NCBI GenBank assembly: GCA_002506905.1
Contig: DAYM01000007.1
Location: forward strand, 1 to 64,000
Source of the DNA: Methanomassiliicoccaceae archaeon UBA328
GTDB lineage: Archaea; Thermoplasmatota; Thermoplasmata; Methanomassiliicoccales; Methanomethylophilaceae
Length of the DNA: 64,000 nucleotides
Direction of reading: 5' to 3'
The position numbers were made by a program, and so were the translations under genes. Below, in pieces: positions 16,628 to 25,825 of this stretch (the stretch's first letter is position 1; every line of letters begins with the position of its first letter). Under the pieces are notes generated by a model, which was given only the letters and a program-made list of their open reading frames with translations, made no database searches and was not told where the DNA came from.

Positions 16628-17904
16628 AATGTTTTCCAGATATCCTCTGAGGCATCGAGGACCTTCTCCTTGTCCAGGGTCATGATCTCTCCGTCCTGTA
16701 CCACTATATCGCCCTGGCACATTACGGTCTTCACGTCTACGGTAGATGCCGAATATACCATGTTGGTCACAATGTTCTCTTTCAGGGCGGGTCTGAGATT
16801 GGGTGCTTTTCCGTCGTAGATGACGATATCCGCATACTTTCCCACTTCGATCGACCCGATCTTGTCCTGCATTCCGATGGCCTTCGCACCGTTGATGGTA
16901 GCAAAGTCGAGGAGCTGCTGGGCGGGAGTCACTGTGGGATCCCATCTGCTTGATTTCTGGAGAAGTCCGAGGATCTTCATCTCCGAGATCATATCGAGAC
17001 TGTTGTTGGTGGTGTTCCCATCCGTTCCGATGCTCACGTTCACACCGTATTTCAGATATTCCGGGATGGGCGCCACGCCTCCTGTGGCGAGTTTCATATT
17101 GGATGCGGGGCATGAAGCGATCGACATTCCGGCATTTCCCATGAGCCTTACTTCATTCATGGTCATCCATGCGGAATGGGCGGCGATCACATTGGGTCCG
17201 AGGACACCGATGTGGTCCAGCCACTCGGCGGGCCTCATTCCGGTCTTCTTCTTGTGGTCGTTGACCTCTCCCCTTGTTTCGGAGAGGTGCAGAGTCAGAG
17301 GTGCTTTGACCTCGCGTGCGAACTCTGCCGCTCCGACACAGGTCTCTTCGTTGCATACGTAGACACCCTGAAGTCCGACTCCGGGAACGATCTTCCTCTG
17401 TCCGTTAAACTGCGAATAGAACCTCTTGCAGTTCTCCAGAGGGTTGCCTATCTGCGTGGTGCACTCCTGATCCAGGACGCACCAGCAGAGAACTCCTCTG
17501 ATACCGGCCTCCTGAACGGCCTTTGCGATGACATCTTCGGAATAATACATGTCCACAAAGGTTGTGGTGCCGCTGCGCATCATCTCCATGCATCCGAGCT
17601 TGGTACCGATGTCCAGATCGCTGTCGGTCCTGTCCGAATCGATCTTGAATACCTTGTCCAGGAAATCCGGGAATGAAAGGTCGTCGACAACACCTTTCAT
17701 TACCGACATGGCAACATGCGAGTGAGTGTTCACAAAACCGGGCATTACGATATCGCCGGATGCGTCGATCTCCCTGTCGCCGGTACCGTTGTATGTTCCC
17801 CCGACCTGTACGATCTTCTCACCGTCAACGACTATGTCGCCTTTCAGAATATCCCTTGCAGAGTTCTGCGTAACGATCCATGCATTCCTGATTACTGTTA
17901 TCAT
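16615..17904 (-). CDS. dadD: 5'-deoxyadenosine/MTA/SAH deaminase
   Basis: The 429-residue amidohydrolase carries the metal and catalytic residues of the MTA/SAH deaminase family: PGFVNTHSHVAMSVMKG, then LHLSETRGEVNDH, AAHSAWM and SIGTDGNTTNNSLDM. In methanogens this enzyme deaminates 5'-deoxyadenosine, S-adenosylhomocysteine and methylthioadenosine to inosine forms. ATG 17904 is chosen because the MITVIRNAWIVTQ start matches the family; the frame continues 37 codons further with no homology. It overlaps the PHP gene downstream. The MtnA and aldolase genes at 37.8-39.4 kb could act further down the same salvage route. Confidence 0.88.
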   Translation of the reverse strand: MITVIRNAWIVTQNSARDILKGDIVVDGEKIVQVGGTYNGTGDREIDASGDIVMPGFVNTHSHVAMSVMKGVVDDLSFPDFLDKVFKIDSDRTDSDLDIGTKLGCMEMMRSGTTTFVDMYYSEDVIAKAVQEAGIRGVLCWCVLDQECTTQIGNPLENCKRFYSQFNGQRKIVPGVGLQGVYVCNEETCVGAAEFAREVKAPLTLHLSETRGEVNDHKKKTGMRPAEWLDHIGVLGPNVIAAHSAWMTMNEVRLMGNAGMSIASCPASNMKLATGGVAPIPEYLKYGVNVSIGTDGNTTNNSLDMISEMKILGLLQKSSRWDPTVTPAQQLLDFATINGAKAIGMQDKIGSIEVGKYADIVIYDGKAPNLRPALKENIVTNMVYSASTVDVKTVMCQGDIVVQDGEIMTLDKEKVLDASEDIWKTLCLR

Positions 17905-17986
17905 ATGAAGAAGAATCTCACAGATACTATTACAAACTATTGTCGGTCGGGAGATAGTTAATAGTGGATATCTCTTTCTTAGGATT

Positions 17987-18832
17987 ATGTCCTTCAAGAT
18001 CACTTTTCTGGGCACCGGCGGCGGAAGACATTCCGCAATGTATCAGACCAGGTGCACAGGGGGGATGCTTGTCGAACATGACGGACATTTTCTGCATATC
18101 GATCCGGGACCGGGCGCTCTGACCCAAATGAAGAACATCCATTACGATCCCGCAGATACCGATTCGATAATCATATCGCATGCCCACCCCGACCATTATA
18201 CGGATGCGGAGGTCGCAATAGAAGGGATGACACGCGGAGGATGGACGAAAAGAGGCCACATATACGGAAGCGTTACCGTGATGGAAGGACAGGGCGGTCT
18301 CGGACCCTGCCTGTCGCAATATCATATGAACATAGCAGCTTCCGCCACAGTATTCAGGCCCGGAGATGTCCTCGATATAGACGGACTCCGTACGGAGATA
18401 TGCTACGCAGATCACAGCGACCCCACCAATGTCGGTTTCAGATTCATCACCGATGACGGCATCGTATCGTATGTAAGCGATACACAATACTCCGACGAAC
18501 TGGCCGACCAGTATATCGGTTCGCGCGTACTGATCCTGCCTGTGACCGCTCCCGATGATTCCCGTATCAAGTATCACCTCTGTACGGCAGATGCTACCAA
18601 ATTCATAAAAAGAGTGAGTCCTGAACTGACAATATTCATACATCTAGGAATAGTTATGATATTCCGCGGACCGAAAGAGCAAGCTGATGTGGCCGAGGCC
18701 GAGTCTGGATGCAAGGTCATTGCAGGCGAGGACCTAATGACCGTCGAGATGGGCAAGACCATCTTACTGGGCAAAGCGAAAACATTCACCGGAACCTGGT
18801 TCCCTCCGTCAGCACCTCTCACTCATCATTGA
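17987..18832 (+). CDS. Metallo-beta-lactamase-fold hydrolase
   Basis: The 281-residue protein begins with a typical MBL strand-turn (ITFLGTGGGR) and has the metal motif SHAHPDHYTD (HxHxDH). Later metal ligands are CYADHSD and YVSDTQYS, and a final His lies near IFIHLGI. The order fits the RNase Z/phosphodiesterase-like MBL group, but the sequence lacks the features that would name RNase Z. It is probably a cytoplasmic nuclease or phosphodiesterase. It is divergent from the deaminase (82-bp gap) and its 3' end overlaps the convergent transglutaminase-like gene. Confidence 0.75.
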   Translation: MSFKITFLGTGGGRHSAMYQTRCTGGMLVEHDGHFLHIDPGPGALTQMKNIHYDPADTDSIIISHAHPDHYTDAEVAIEGMTRGGWTKRGHIYGSVTVMEGQGGLGPCLSQYHMNIAASATVFRPGDVLDIDGLRTEICYADHSDPTNVGFRFITDDGIVSYVSDTQYSDELADQYIGSRVLILPVTAPDDSRIKYHLCTADATKFIKRVSPELTIFIHLGIVMIFRGPKEQADVAEAESGCKVIAGEDLMTVEMGKTILLGKAKTFTGTWFPPSAPLTHH

Positions 18833-20219
18833 CCACCACCGGATAGATCAGACTCTCTACCCTACCTGTGCTCTTGATCTCCTGCAGATACTTTTCCTGG
18901 ATGTACCCGGCCGCCATCTGCTCGGATGTCGTTGTCTCACACATATAGTATGTTATATCGCCCACCTGCAAGTGGGCATCCTCATATCCGGACGGCACGT
19001 TGTAATACGACACCAGCTTAACCAGATTGAACGCGGATGTCGAATGTCCTATGATCCTTCCGTCATCGGAATCCGCATACAGGAGAGTGACCGCGGAACT
19101 GTACCCAGCACCGTCGAACAGCGCGGCGCACAATATCGCGGTATCATCACAATCGCCCAATCCGTGGAACAGCGTCTCCATCGGATATGCAAAATATTCA
19201 TACTGTCCGTACAAATAGAGATCGGGATAAGCGGTCCATTGAGGATAATCGAAACATTCCTGTACGAACGCCAGAATGTAATTGATATACCAATCGCTGT
19301 CTGGCGGATAATAGTGGCGCATATATTCCGTATCTAACGACTGGATCACATCGTCTACGATGCTCTCGGTCACTGCGAAATCCGCGACCTGGGTGGTCGA
19401 CGATCTCCCTATATCCGTATTGGTCTCGAATACGTAATAATCATCGAAACGATACGCCACACGTATGGAGTTGATGACCGACAAACCTCCCTCTCCGACA
19501 AATTTCCAGGTATAGGTCGTGTTGATATCTCCGTCGATGACCACCGTACCTGTGTACACGCTGTTGTTCGTGACCAATTTGATCTGGTACGAACCGATAT
19601 GCATTGTACCGCCGTCTATGGAGACCGAGGTCCCTGTTCCGATCTTCGTAAAGTCACGTTTGACATAACTATTGTTGGATACGGTGTATGCCGAATCTTC
19701 ATTACAGTAGATGTACCAGGTACACCCTGTATCGGACCCGAGATATTTCAGGAGATAAGCATCGCTGCCGTCAATGGTCTCGATCGTAATGTTATCGGCC
19801 ACGGTATGTGTGACCAATTCGGGATTGTCCATTACGGTCACGGAAGACTGGGTGACGGTAGACGAATAAAGCGAAGGTATGACTGGAAGACAGCTCAGAA
19901 GAACTACCATCACAACGATCAAGACCTTTTTCTTAGCGGTAAGGTGGGGGATCTTTACCTTTGTCTTTGCATCGGATTTTTCATAGTCACGACCGACGAT
20001 ATTGACAAATCTGGCCTGAATATCGGCTCCGATATTCTCGACGGCCGCGGGAACGGCCTCGTCCGGATATTCGATCCAGATCAATGCAGTATAAGTATCG
20101 TCAGCTTCGGGATAGTAACTAATTACACCTTCCGGTAGAACAATGTCCTCTGAACGAGCGCTGCTCCCCGAATTGTCGACCTTCCCAGAGTCGGCGTCAT
20201 GCTCCCGATGCATAAGCAT
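18819..20219 (-). CDS. Membrane-anchored transglutaminase-like protein
   Basis: The 466-residue protein has a cytoplasmic N-terminus of about 110 residues, one membrane helix (VLIVVMVVLLSCLPVIPSLY) and a long extracellular part. The extracellular part contains beta-rich sequence and a transglutaminase-like fold: GLGDCDDTAILCAALF with the active Cys, followed by GRIIGHSTSAF with the probable His. Thus it is a surface cysteine peptidase or cross-linking enzyme candidate. The charged N-terminal region is unusual and could be a cytoplasmic sensor. The gene stands alone. Start choice between ATG 20219 and 20213 is uncertain. Confidence 0.72.
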   Translation of the reverse strand: MLMHREHDADSGKVDNSGSSARSEDIVLPEGVISYYPEADDTYTALIWIEYPDEAVPAAVENIGADIQARFVNIVGRDYEKSDAKTKVKIPHLTAKKKVLIVVMVVLLSCLPVIPSLYSSTVTQSSVTVMDNPELVTHTVADNITIETIDGSDAYLLKYLGSDTGCTWYIYCNEDSAYTVSNNSYVKRDFTKIGTGTSVSIDGGTMHIGSYQIKLVTNNSVYTGTVVIDGDINTTYTWKFVGEGGLSVINSIRVAYRFDDYYVFETNTDIGRSSTTQVADFAVTESIVDDVIQSLDTEYMRHYYPPDSDWYINYILAFVQECFDYPQWTAYPDLYLYGQYEYFAYPMETLFHGLGDCDDTAILCAALFDGAGYSSAVTLLYADSDDGRIIGHSTSAFNLVKLVSYYNVPSGYEDAHLQVGDITYYMCETTTSEQMAAGYIQEKYLQEIKSTGRVESLIYPVVVNDE

Positions 20220-20373
20220 GATTGTTACATCTTATAAAATATTTAAAACAGAGTAGCGCAAAACTATACTGGCCAACTGTTAAAATTAATGTTAACTATT
20301 ATAAAATTCCGTAAAATCGTACCATAAACCGAAATGAGAATAATTTAAATCTACGTCGCCCATGCTCACATCA

Positions 20374-21696
20374 ATGAGTGCCGAATCTGCGGTGTTGGAA
20401 AAGATAAGGCCCGATGCGGAAGAGGACGCCCGCATAAAGAAGGCCGCCGATGACCTTGTCAAGACCGTCAAGGACTACATCAGCGTACACGATCTGGACA
20501 TCAAGGTCAGATTGGTCGGTTCCTATGCAAAGGGCACATACCTTTCCGCTCCCGATCTGGACCTCTTCATGCTGTTCCCGGAAGGAACACCGCACAGCAT
20601 ACTGGAGGACATCGGACTTCAGGCCGGAGAGGATATCCTCCACGGCATCCGCATGTATTCCGAGCACCCCTACACCAGAGGAGTGTTCGAAGGCGTCAGC
20701 GTAGATCTCGTACCGAGCATAGCGCTGAAAAATACACTGAAACTGCAGACAGCGGTCGACCGCACGCCTTTCCATACGGATTACATCCTCTCCAAACTTG
20801 ATGATGCAAAGAAGGATCAGGTACGTCTGCTGAAAGCATTCATGAAAGGCATAGAAGCATACGGCGCAGAACCTAACACCAGAGGATTCTCCGGATATCT
20901 GTGCGAACTGCTCATCGTGAAATACGGATCATTCGATGAGGTCTTGGAGGCCGCATCTGACTGGAGGGAAGGGACGACCATCGTTATCGAGAAGAAAGGC
21001 CCTCCTATGATCGGCCCTCTTGTCGTATACGACCCTGTGGACGAAAGGAGAAATGTCGCATCCGCCGTCCACATCGATACCATGTCCCTGTTCATAGTCG
21101 CGGCAAAGGCCTATCTCGAAGAACCGTCGGAAAGATTCTTCTTCCCCCGCAAAAGGGTCCCGCTTACCAAAGAGGAACTTCAGAAGAAGACCGAAGAGCA
21201 CGGTTCCAGGATCATGACGGTCATCTTCAAGAGACCGGATGTGGTAGAGGACAATCTGTACTCCCAGCTGTGGAAGACACAGTATGCCCTCACAAAGAAG
21301 CTCAATGATTTCGATTACAACGTCCTCCGCGCGGTCCACAACATGACCGATGATACCTTGGAGATAGCTTTCGAGATCGAACGCGATGTCCTTTCCAAAA
21401 CGTACAAGCACGCAGGACCGCCGGTGTTCGTGAAGACCGCCGCATCGTTCCTGAACAAATGGAAGGACAACGAGTACGGCAAACCGTTCATAGAGGACGG
21501 ATGCTGGAATGTCATAGCCGAAAGGATGTATTTCACGGCACAGGAAATGATTACCGATGAGGCCGCCATATCCGGGATAGGCAGGGAGATCGATCCGGAT
21601 ACTATGAAGATCCTCGATCATGACACCTCAGTGATGTCTGCCGACCCTGAACTTCTGACAGAGCTTCTGGACCCCATTCAGATATGGGAAAGATGA
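20374..21696 (+). CDS. cca: Class I CCA-adding enzyme
   Basis: The 440-residue product has the archaeal CCA tRNA nucleotidyltransferase layout. The catalytic motif LVGSYAKGTYLSAPDLDLF (GS...DxD) lies near residue 45, with a third acidic residue in GVSVDLVPS. Tail and palm domains complete the normal length. It adds CCA to tRNA 3' ends, needed here because at least two nearby tRNA genes lack encoded CCA. A TATA box at 20342-20350 lies 24 bp before ATG 20374, which suggests a leaderless mRNA. The in-frame ATG at 20362 is too close to the TATA box. Confidence 0.93.
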   Translation: MSAESAVLEKIRPDAEEDARIKKAADDLVKTVKDYISVHDLDIKVRLVGSYAKGTYLSAPDLDLFMLFPEGTPHSILEDIGLQAGEDILHGIRMYSEHPYTRGVFEGVSVDLVPSIALKNTLKLQTAVDRTPFHTDYILSKLDDAKKDQVRLLKAFMKGIEAYGAEPNTRGFSGYLCELLIVKYGSFDEVLEAASDWREGTTIVIEKKGPPMIGPLVVYDPVDERRNVASAVHIDTMSLFIVAAKAYLEEPSERFFFPRKRVPLTKEELQKKTEEHGSRIMTVIFKRPDVVEDNLYSQLWKTQYALTKKLNDFDYNVLRAVHNMTDDTLEIAFEIERDVLSKTYKHAGPPVFVKTAASFLNKWKDNEYGKPFIEDGCWNVIAERMYFTAQEMITDEAAISGIGREIDPDTMKILDHDTSVMSADPELLTELLDPIQIWER

Positions 21697-21777
21697 AGGG
21701 ACCGGCAGGTCCTTGTTTTCAGAACAATGTTATGGCCGCGAACGGATCGCCGTCCGCGGCTGAAAAATTAAAGACCC

Positions 21778-22146
21778 TCACAGGAAGGGAGGGTTGACAA
21801 AGAGAATACAGACTCCCAATGCAAGACAGAGGAACAGGAAATAGTTCGCATACATCGACTTTGCATCGAGAAGGTCCGGCCTGAATTTCATCTTCATAAG
21901 CACTTTCTTCATCGAGAACGCAACTGCGAAAGCAAGAACAGACACTACCATCCATGTCCAGTCGGGTCCGTATGTACAAACGACAGCACCGAAGATACCG
22001 AAGGCTATTGCGAATACCATGATAACGCCGAGGATCTTGGTCCCGTGAATATCTTTGTAGATGAACTCGCGCTCATCGAACTCTGCAGGCTTGAACTCAT
22101 ACTCTTCTATGGGTTCTTCTGTTATACGCCTCTTCTTCTTTGCCAT
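21778..22146 (-). CDS. Small three-helix membrane protein
   Basis: The 122-residue protein begins with a charged N-terminus (MAKKKRRITEEPIEEYEF) followed by three membrane helices (about 40-58, 62-80, 98-117). No family is recognised. It has its own promoter (TTTAAATG at about 22170) in the divergent region shared with radA, which also contains three 9-bp repeats. No enzymatic motif is visible. The promoter and clean reading frame support a real gene. Confidence 0.6.
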   Translation of the reverse strand: MAKKKRRITEEPIEEYEFKPAEFDEREFIYKDIHGTKILGVIMVFAIAFGIFGAVVCTYGPDWTWMVVSVLAFAVAFSMKKVLMKMKFRPDLLDAKSMYANYFLFLCLALGVCILFVNPPFL

Positions 22147-22197
22147 CGGTAGGCGATTCTATCTCCTACATTTAAATGTTTATATCGGCGGGGGCGA

Positions 22198-22224
22198 GAT
22201 TCGGCGGATTCGGCGGATTCGGTG
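22198..22224. repeat. Three 9-bp direct repeats between divergent promoters
   Basis: GATTCGGCG occurs at 22198-22206 and 22207-22215, followed by the variant GATTCGGTG at 22216-22224. The array lies between the TATA box of the minus-strand membrane protein (about 22170) and that of radA (TTAAATACT, 22242-22250). Its location fits a regulator-binding array, though a simple tandem slippage is possible. Confidence 0.5.
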
Positions 22225-22282
22225 ACCCCCCCGAAATTCCCTTAAATACTCCCTGCGACGTAAGGAGGGATGGTGAAAATCA

Positions 22283-23224
22283 ATGGCCAAAAAAACCCTA
22301 GAAGACATACCAGGAGTAGGACCAGCCATAGCAGAAAAACTCCGCGAATCGGGTTACGATGACCTCATGACCATCGCCGTAGCAGCTCCGAAAGACCTTG
22401 CAGAATCCTGCGAGATCGGAGAGAAAAAGGCGTTGGACATTATTGAAGGTGCAAAACTCTGCGCAGACATCGGCGGATTCGAGACCGGTGACGCGATCAT
22501 GGAGCGCCGTCAGGCAGTAACGAAACTGACGACCGGATCCAAAGCATTCGATGAACTTCTCAACGGAGGATTGGAAAGTCAGTCGATCGTTGAATTCTTC
22601 GGAGAATTCGGAAGCTGCAAGACACAGGTCTGCTTCCAGCTCGCGGTCAATGCGACCCTCCCCGAAGACAGAGGAGGATTGGACTCCGATGTTATCATAA
22701 TCGATACGGAGAACACTTTCAGACCCGAGAGGATCACGCAGATGGCCACATATCTCGGAGTGGATCCCGAAGAGACCCTCAAGAGGATACATGTCGCAAG
22801 AGCATTCAACTCGCAGCACCAGGTCCTCCTTGTGGACAAAGCAATGGAGCTGGCACAGACCACGAAGGTCAGGCTGCTCATAGTGGATTCGCTTACATCC
22901 CATTTCAGGGCAGAATATCTCGGAAGGGGAGCTCTTGCAGAAAGGCAGCAGATCCTCAACCGTCATATGCACGACCTCCTGAACTTCGCGACACTGAACA
23001 ATGCGGTCATCGCCGTTACCAACCAGGTCGCTGCGAAACCCGATGCGTTCTTCGGAGATCCTACCAGACCTATCGGCGGACATATCGTGGGACACACGGC
23101 GACATTCCGTATCTACCTCAGGAAGGGAAAGGCGGGAAAGAGGATAGCCAGACTCATAGATTCTCCTAACCTTCCGGAAGGAGAGGCTGTCTTCATGGTC
23201 ACCGAAGATGGTATTAAGGACTGA
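22283..23224 (+). CDS. radA: DNA repair and recombination protein RadA
   Basis: The 313-residue recombinase has an N-terminal helix-hairpin-helix domain (LEDIPGVGPAIAEKLRESG) and a RecA ATPase core. Walker B is LLIVDSLTSHF, and the DNA-binding loop region contains TNQVAAKPDAFFG and PIGGHIVGH. It forms filaments on single-stranded DNA for homologous recombination. Walker A reads GEFGSCKTQ (residues 107-115): the last glycine of GxxxxGKT is Cys112, coded by TGC at 22616-22618. GGTGA lies 8 bp before the ATG and a TATA box sits at 22242. Length and all other motifs are normal. Confidence 0.95.
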   Translation: MAKKTLEDIPGVGPAIAEKLRESGYDDLMTIAVAAPKDLAESCEIGEKKALDIIEGAKLCADIGGFETGDAIMERRQAVTKLTTGSKAFDELLNGGLESQSIVEFFGEFGSCKTQVCFQLAVNATLPEDRGGLDSDVIIIDTENTFRPERITQMATYLGVDPEETLKRIHVARAFNSQHQVLLVDKAMELAQTTKVRLLIVDSLTSHFRAEYLGRGALAERQQILNRHMHDLLNFATLNNAVIAVTNQVAAKPDAFFGDPTRPIGGHIVGHTATFRIYLRKGKAGKRIARLIDSPNLPEGEAVFMVTEDGIKD

Positions 23225-23239
23225 CGGATAAGGAAACCT

Positions 23240-24232
23240 GTGTATTCCGCATACTATTTCGATCTGCTCGGCGAGTGCGCCGACATGCCGGCGGCCGAAG
23301 CCGTACGCTGTATCGAAGCGGAATGCGACAGATTCCAGATAAACAAGACCGGTCCGGGATACGTCATAGCGTCGTTCGACTCCGAACACCTTGACGGCAT
23401 CGCGGACCGTATCTCCCTTACACACAGCATAGGACGCTTTTTGGGATCGTGCACACCGGACGATCTGTCATCCGTCGAAGACATCGAACTTCCTCCGGGA
23501 AGCTTCGCCATACGCGGAAAGAGATTCAAGGGAATGATGAAGGATGTGGATTCCCAGGATCTCATACGCAGGGCCGGAGGGATCCTCTCGAAGAAGAATG
23601 ATGTCGACCTGAAGGAACCGGATACGGTCGTCAGGATGAACATGAGCGACAGCATCAATCTCTTCATCGAAGAACGCACGATCGAGAAGGACCTTTTGGA
23701 GAAGAGAAAGGTCGGAGAAAGACCGTTCTTCTCCCCCATATCCCTGCACCCCAAATACGCCAGGGCACTCATCAACCTCACCGGCGTGAAAAAGGGCGGA
23801 ACGGTGTTGGATCCGTTCTGCGGCACCGGCGGGATCGTCATAGAGGCCGCCGAAATGGGCATGAAGGCCATGGCATCGGACTTCGACGAGGAGATGGTAT
23901 TCGGATGTCAGGAGAACATGGATTTCTACGGTCTAGCACTTTCGGACATTCAAGTTGCTGATATCAGCGATATCCCGTCCCTGTTCAATGAAATCGATGC
24001 CGTTGCCACCGACCCCCCGTACGGAAGGAGTACGAAGACCGGAGGAGAGAACATCGATCACATCTACAACCGTGCACTCGATTCCATTCCGAAGGTCCTG
24101 AAGAAAGGGGCCCGCGCGGGTATCGTACTGCCGCACCCCATCGACACAGACAGAATGGTCTTGGAGAATATGTACGTCCAGTACGTGCACGGTTCGCTTT
24201 CCAGGCATTATCACATCTTCCGGTACCAATAA
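23240..24232 (+). CDS. tRNA guanosine-10 N2-methyltransferase
   Basis: The 330-residue protein starts with GTG 23240 after an AAGGA ribosome binding site. The N-terminal half (about 1-150) is THUMP-like. The C-terminal half is a Rossmann methyltransferase with SAM motif LDPFCGTGGIVIEA and catalytic motif DPPYGRS. This arrangement matches archaeal TrmG10 (Trm11-like), which methylates the exocyclic N2 of G10 in tRNA. It follows radA by 15 bp on the same strand. Methylation site is inferred from family; other THUMP N2-guanine methyltransferases are possible. Confidence 0.85.
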   Translation: MYSAYYFDLLGECADMPAAEAVRCIEAECDRFQINKTGPGYVIASFDSEHLDGIADRISLTHSIGRFLGSCTPDDLSSVEDIELPPGSFAIRGKRFKGMMKDVDSQDLIRRAGGILSKKNDVDLKEPDTVVRMNMSDSINLFIEERTIEKDLLEKRKVGERPFFSPISLHPKYARALINLTGVKKGGTVLDPFCGTGGIVIEAAEMGMKAMASDFDEEMVFGCQENMDFYGLALSDIQVADISDIPSLFNEIDAVATDPPYGRSTKTGGENIDHIYNRALDSIPKVLKKGARAGIVLPHPIDTDRMVLENMYVQYVHGSLSRHYHIFRYQ

Positions 24233-24264
24233 CGTTTATAACGAACGGATAACTACTGCGATAC

Positions 24265-25083
24265 ATGAACAAGTACCTGCGTCTGTTCAGACTCGGAAAT
24301 GGCATCATGGGCATCATAGCTGTTGTCATAGGTGCATTCCTGGCCGTCGGAACGGATGTGGGAAATTACGTACTCAACATAATCATCGCATGTTTTGTTG
24401 TGATAGCATTCATCGCAGGCGGCAATTCTCTCAACGATTACATTGACAGGGAACTTGATAAGACCGCACATCCCGACAGGCCGCTGCCGACGGGGGAGAT
24501 AACACCCAAGAACGCCCTCATCTGCGGAATCGCAGGTCTGGCCCTTGCCTGTGTCCTTTCCCTGTTCATGCAGTCCCTGGAAGCAACGGCGATCGTCATA
24601 ATCGCCGCCGTTCTCATGGTAGGATACGAGGTGGGTCTGAAACAAAGGGGCTTCGTAGGCAACCTTACGATCGCCGTACTCACCGGAATGGTATTCCTGT
24701 TCGGCGGTGCGGTCGCCGGCAGCGCCCATAGCAATATCATAGTTGCCGTGATGGCAATGCTGGTCAGCGTCGGACGCGAGATAGCCAAGGACATAGAGGA
24801 CATGGATTCCGATAAAGGCGAGAGAAAGACCCTCCCCATGAGCATCGGCGCAAAGAAGGCCTCTTATCTGGCCGCCGTATTCTTCATTGCCGGCCCGATC
24901 CTGAGCATATACCCTCTGGCGGTCTCGATGTTCAATATAATGTATTGCCTTGTATTAGTCGCGGATGCAATGTTTATATATTGTGCATGGATACTTTTCG
25001 CAAACGCTCACAAGTGTGAGAAAACAGCAAAAATGGCAATGTTGGTTGCCCTTGTAGCGTTCATATTGGGTGTAATCCAATGA
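24265..25083 (+). CDS. Digeranylgeranylglyceryl phosphate synthase (UbiA family)
   Basis: The 272-residue membrane prenyltransferase has about eight helices and the two Asp-rich motifs of UbiA enzymes: NDYIDRELDK (first, near 60) and REIAKDIEDMDSDKGE (second, near 175). In archaea it adds the second geranylgeranyl chain to GGGP, forming the diether. The stop overlaps the GGGP synthase start by four bases (ATGA), placing the two consecutive lipid enzymes in one operon, which strongly supports this role over a quinone prenyltransferase. Confidence 0.92.
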   Translation: MNKYLRLFRLGNGIMGIIAVVIGAFLAVGTDVGNYVLNIIIACFVVIAFIAGGNSLNDYIDRELDKTAHPDRPLPTGEITPKNALICGIAGLALACVLSLFMQSLEATAIVIIAAVLMVGYEVGLKQRGFVGNLTIAVLTGMVFLFGGAVAGSAHSNIIVAVMAMLVSVGREIAKDIEDMDSDKGERKTLPMSIGAKKASYLAAVFFIAGPILSIYPLAVSMFNIMYCLVLVADAMFIYCAWILFANAHKCEKTAKMAMLVALVAFILGVIQ

Positions 25084-25817
25084 CAGTAAAACAGTATCTC
25101 CTCGACAGAATGAAGAATGGTACCATTCACCTGACACTTATAGATCCCGACAAACAGACACCCGAAGAGGCGGCCGAGATCGCTCTCAAAGTAAGGAATG
25201 CCGGTACCGATGCTATCATGATCGGGGGATCCACAGGAGTCACCAGAGAGAATCTGGATGCCACCGCAAAAGCGGTCAAGGAATCCGCAGAGCTTCCCAC
25301 CATCTATTTCCCGGCAGGACCTCAGGCACTCTCGAAAGAAGTGGACTCCATATTCTTCATGAGTATGGTCAACAGCGCCGATCCGTTCTATGTCATCAAG
25401 GCACAGGCAGGCGCAGCGGCATACATCAAAAAACTCGGTATCGAACCTATCTCCATGGGATACATCATCATAGCTCCCGGAATGAAGGTCGGAGAGGTCG
25501 GAAAGGCGGATCTCGTCCAGCAGGATGAGTACGACAAGGCTATCGGATACGCCCTCGCATGCGAGATGCTCGGAATGGATTTCGTTTATCTCGAGGCGGG
25601 AAGCGGCGCAGACACCCCTGTACCCCTCGCAATGATCACCGCAGTGAGACAGGCCATTTCAATACCGCTCATAGTAGGCGGAGGTATCAGGACACCCGAG
25701 GCAGCTAAAGCAGCCAGGAAGGCCGGTGCCAACGCAGTCGTTACTGGAACATTCGTAGAAAGATGCAAGGACGACGAACTTCTCAAATCCGTCATCAAGG
25801 CATCGAAAAGCATTTGA
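25080..25817 (+). CDS. Geranylgeranylglyceryl phosphate synthase
   Basis: The 245-residue TIM-barrel enzyme shows family landmarks: HLTLIDPDKQTPEEA at the N-terminus, MIGGSTGVT, PTIYFPAGPQALS, VYLEAGSGA and the phosphate-binding LIVGGGIRTPEAA. It joins sn-glycerol 1-phosphate to geranylgeranyl diphosphate, the first committed step of archaeal lipids, in the cytoplasm or at the membrane surface. Length fits the family (about 240-250). It is translationally coupled to the DGGGP synthase upstream; a zinc-finger gene starts 8 bp downstream. Confidence 0.95.
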   Translation: MTVKQYLLDRMKNGTIHLTLIDPDKQTPEEAAEIALKVRNAGTDAIMIGGSTGVTRENLDATAKAVKESAELPTIYFPAGPQALSKEVDSIFFMSMVNSADPFYVIKAQAGAAAYIKKLGIEPISMGYIIIAPGMKVGEVGKADLVQQDEYDKAIGYALACEMLGMDFVYLEAGSGADTPVPLAMITAVRQAISIPLIVGGGIRTPEAAKAARKAGANAVVTGTFVERCKDDELLKSVIKASKSI

Positions 25818-25825
25818 GGTAATAA

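Noticed and set aside
22298..23425. Long minus-strand ORF opposite radA
   Set aside because: It is the antisense shadow of a clear recombinase gene and has no recognisable domain.
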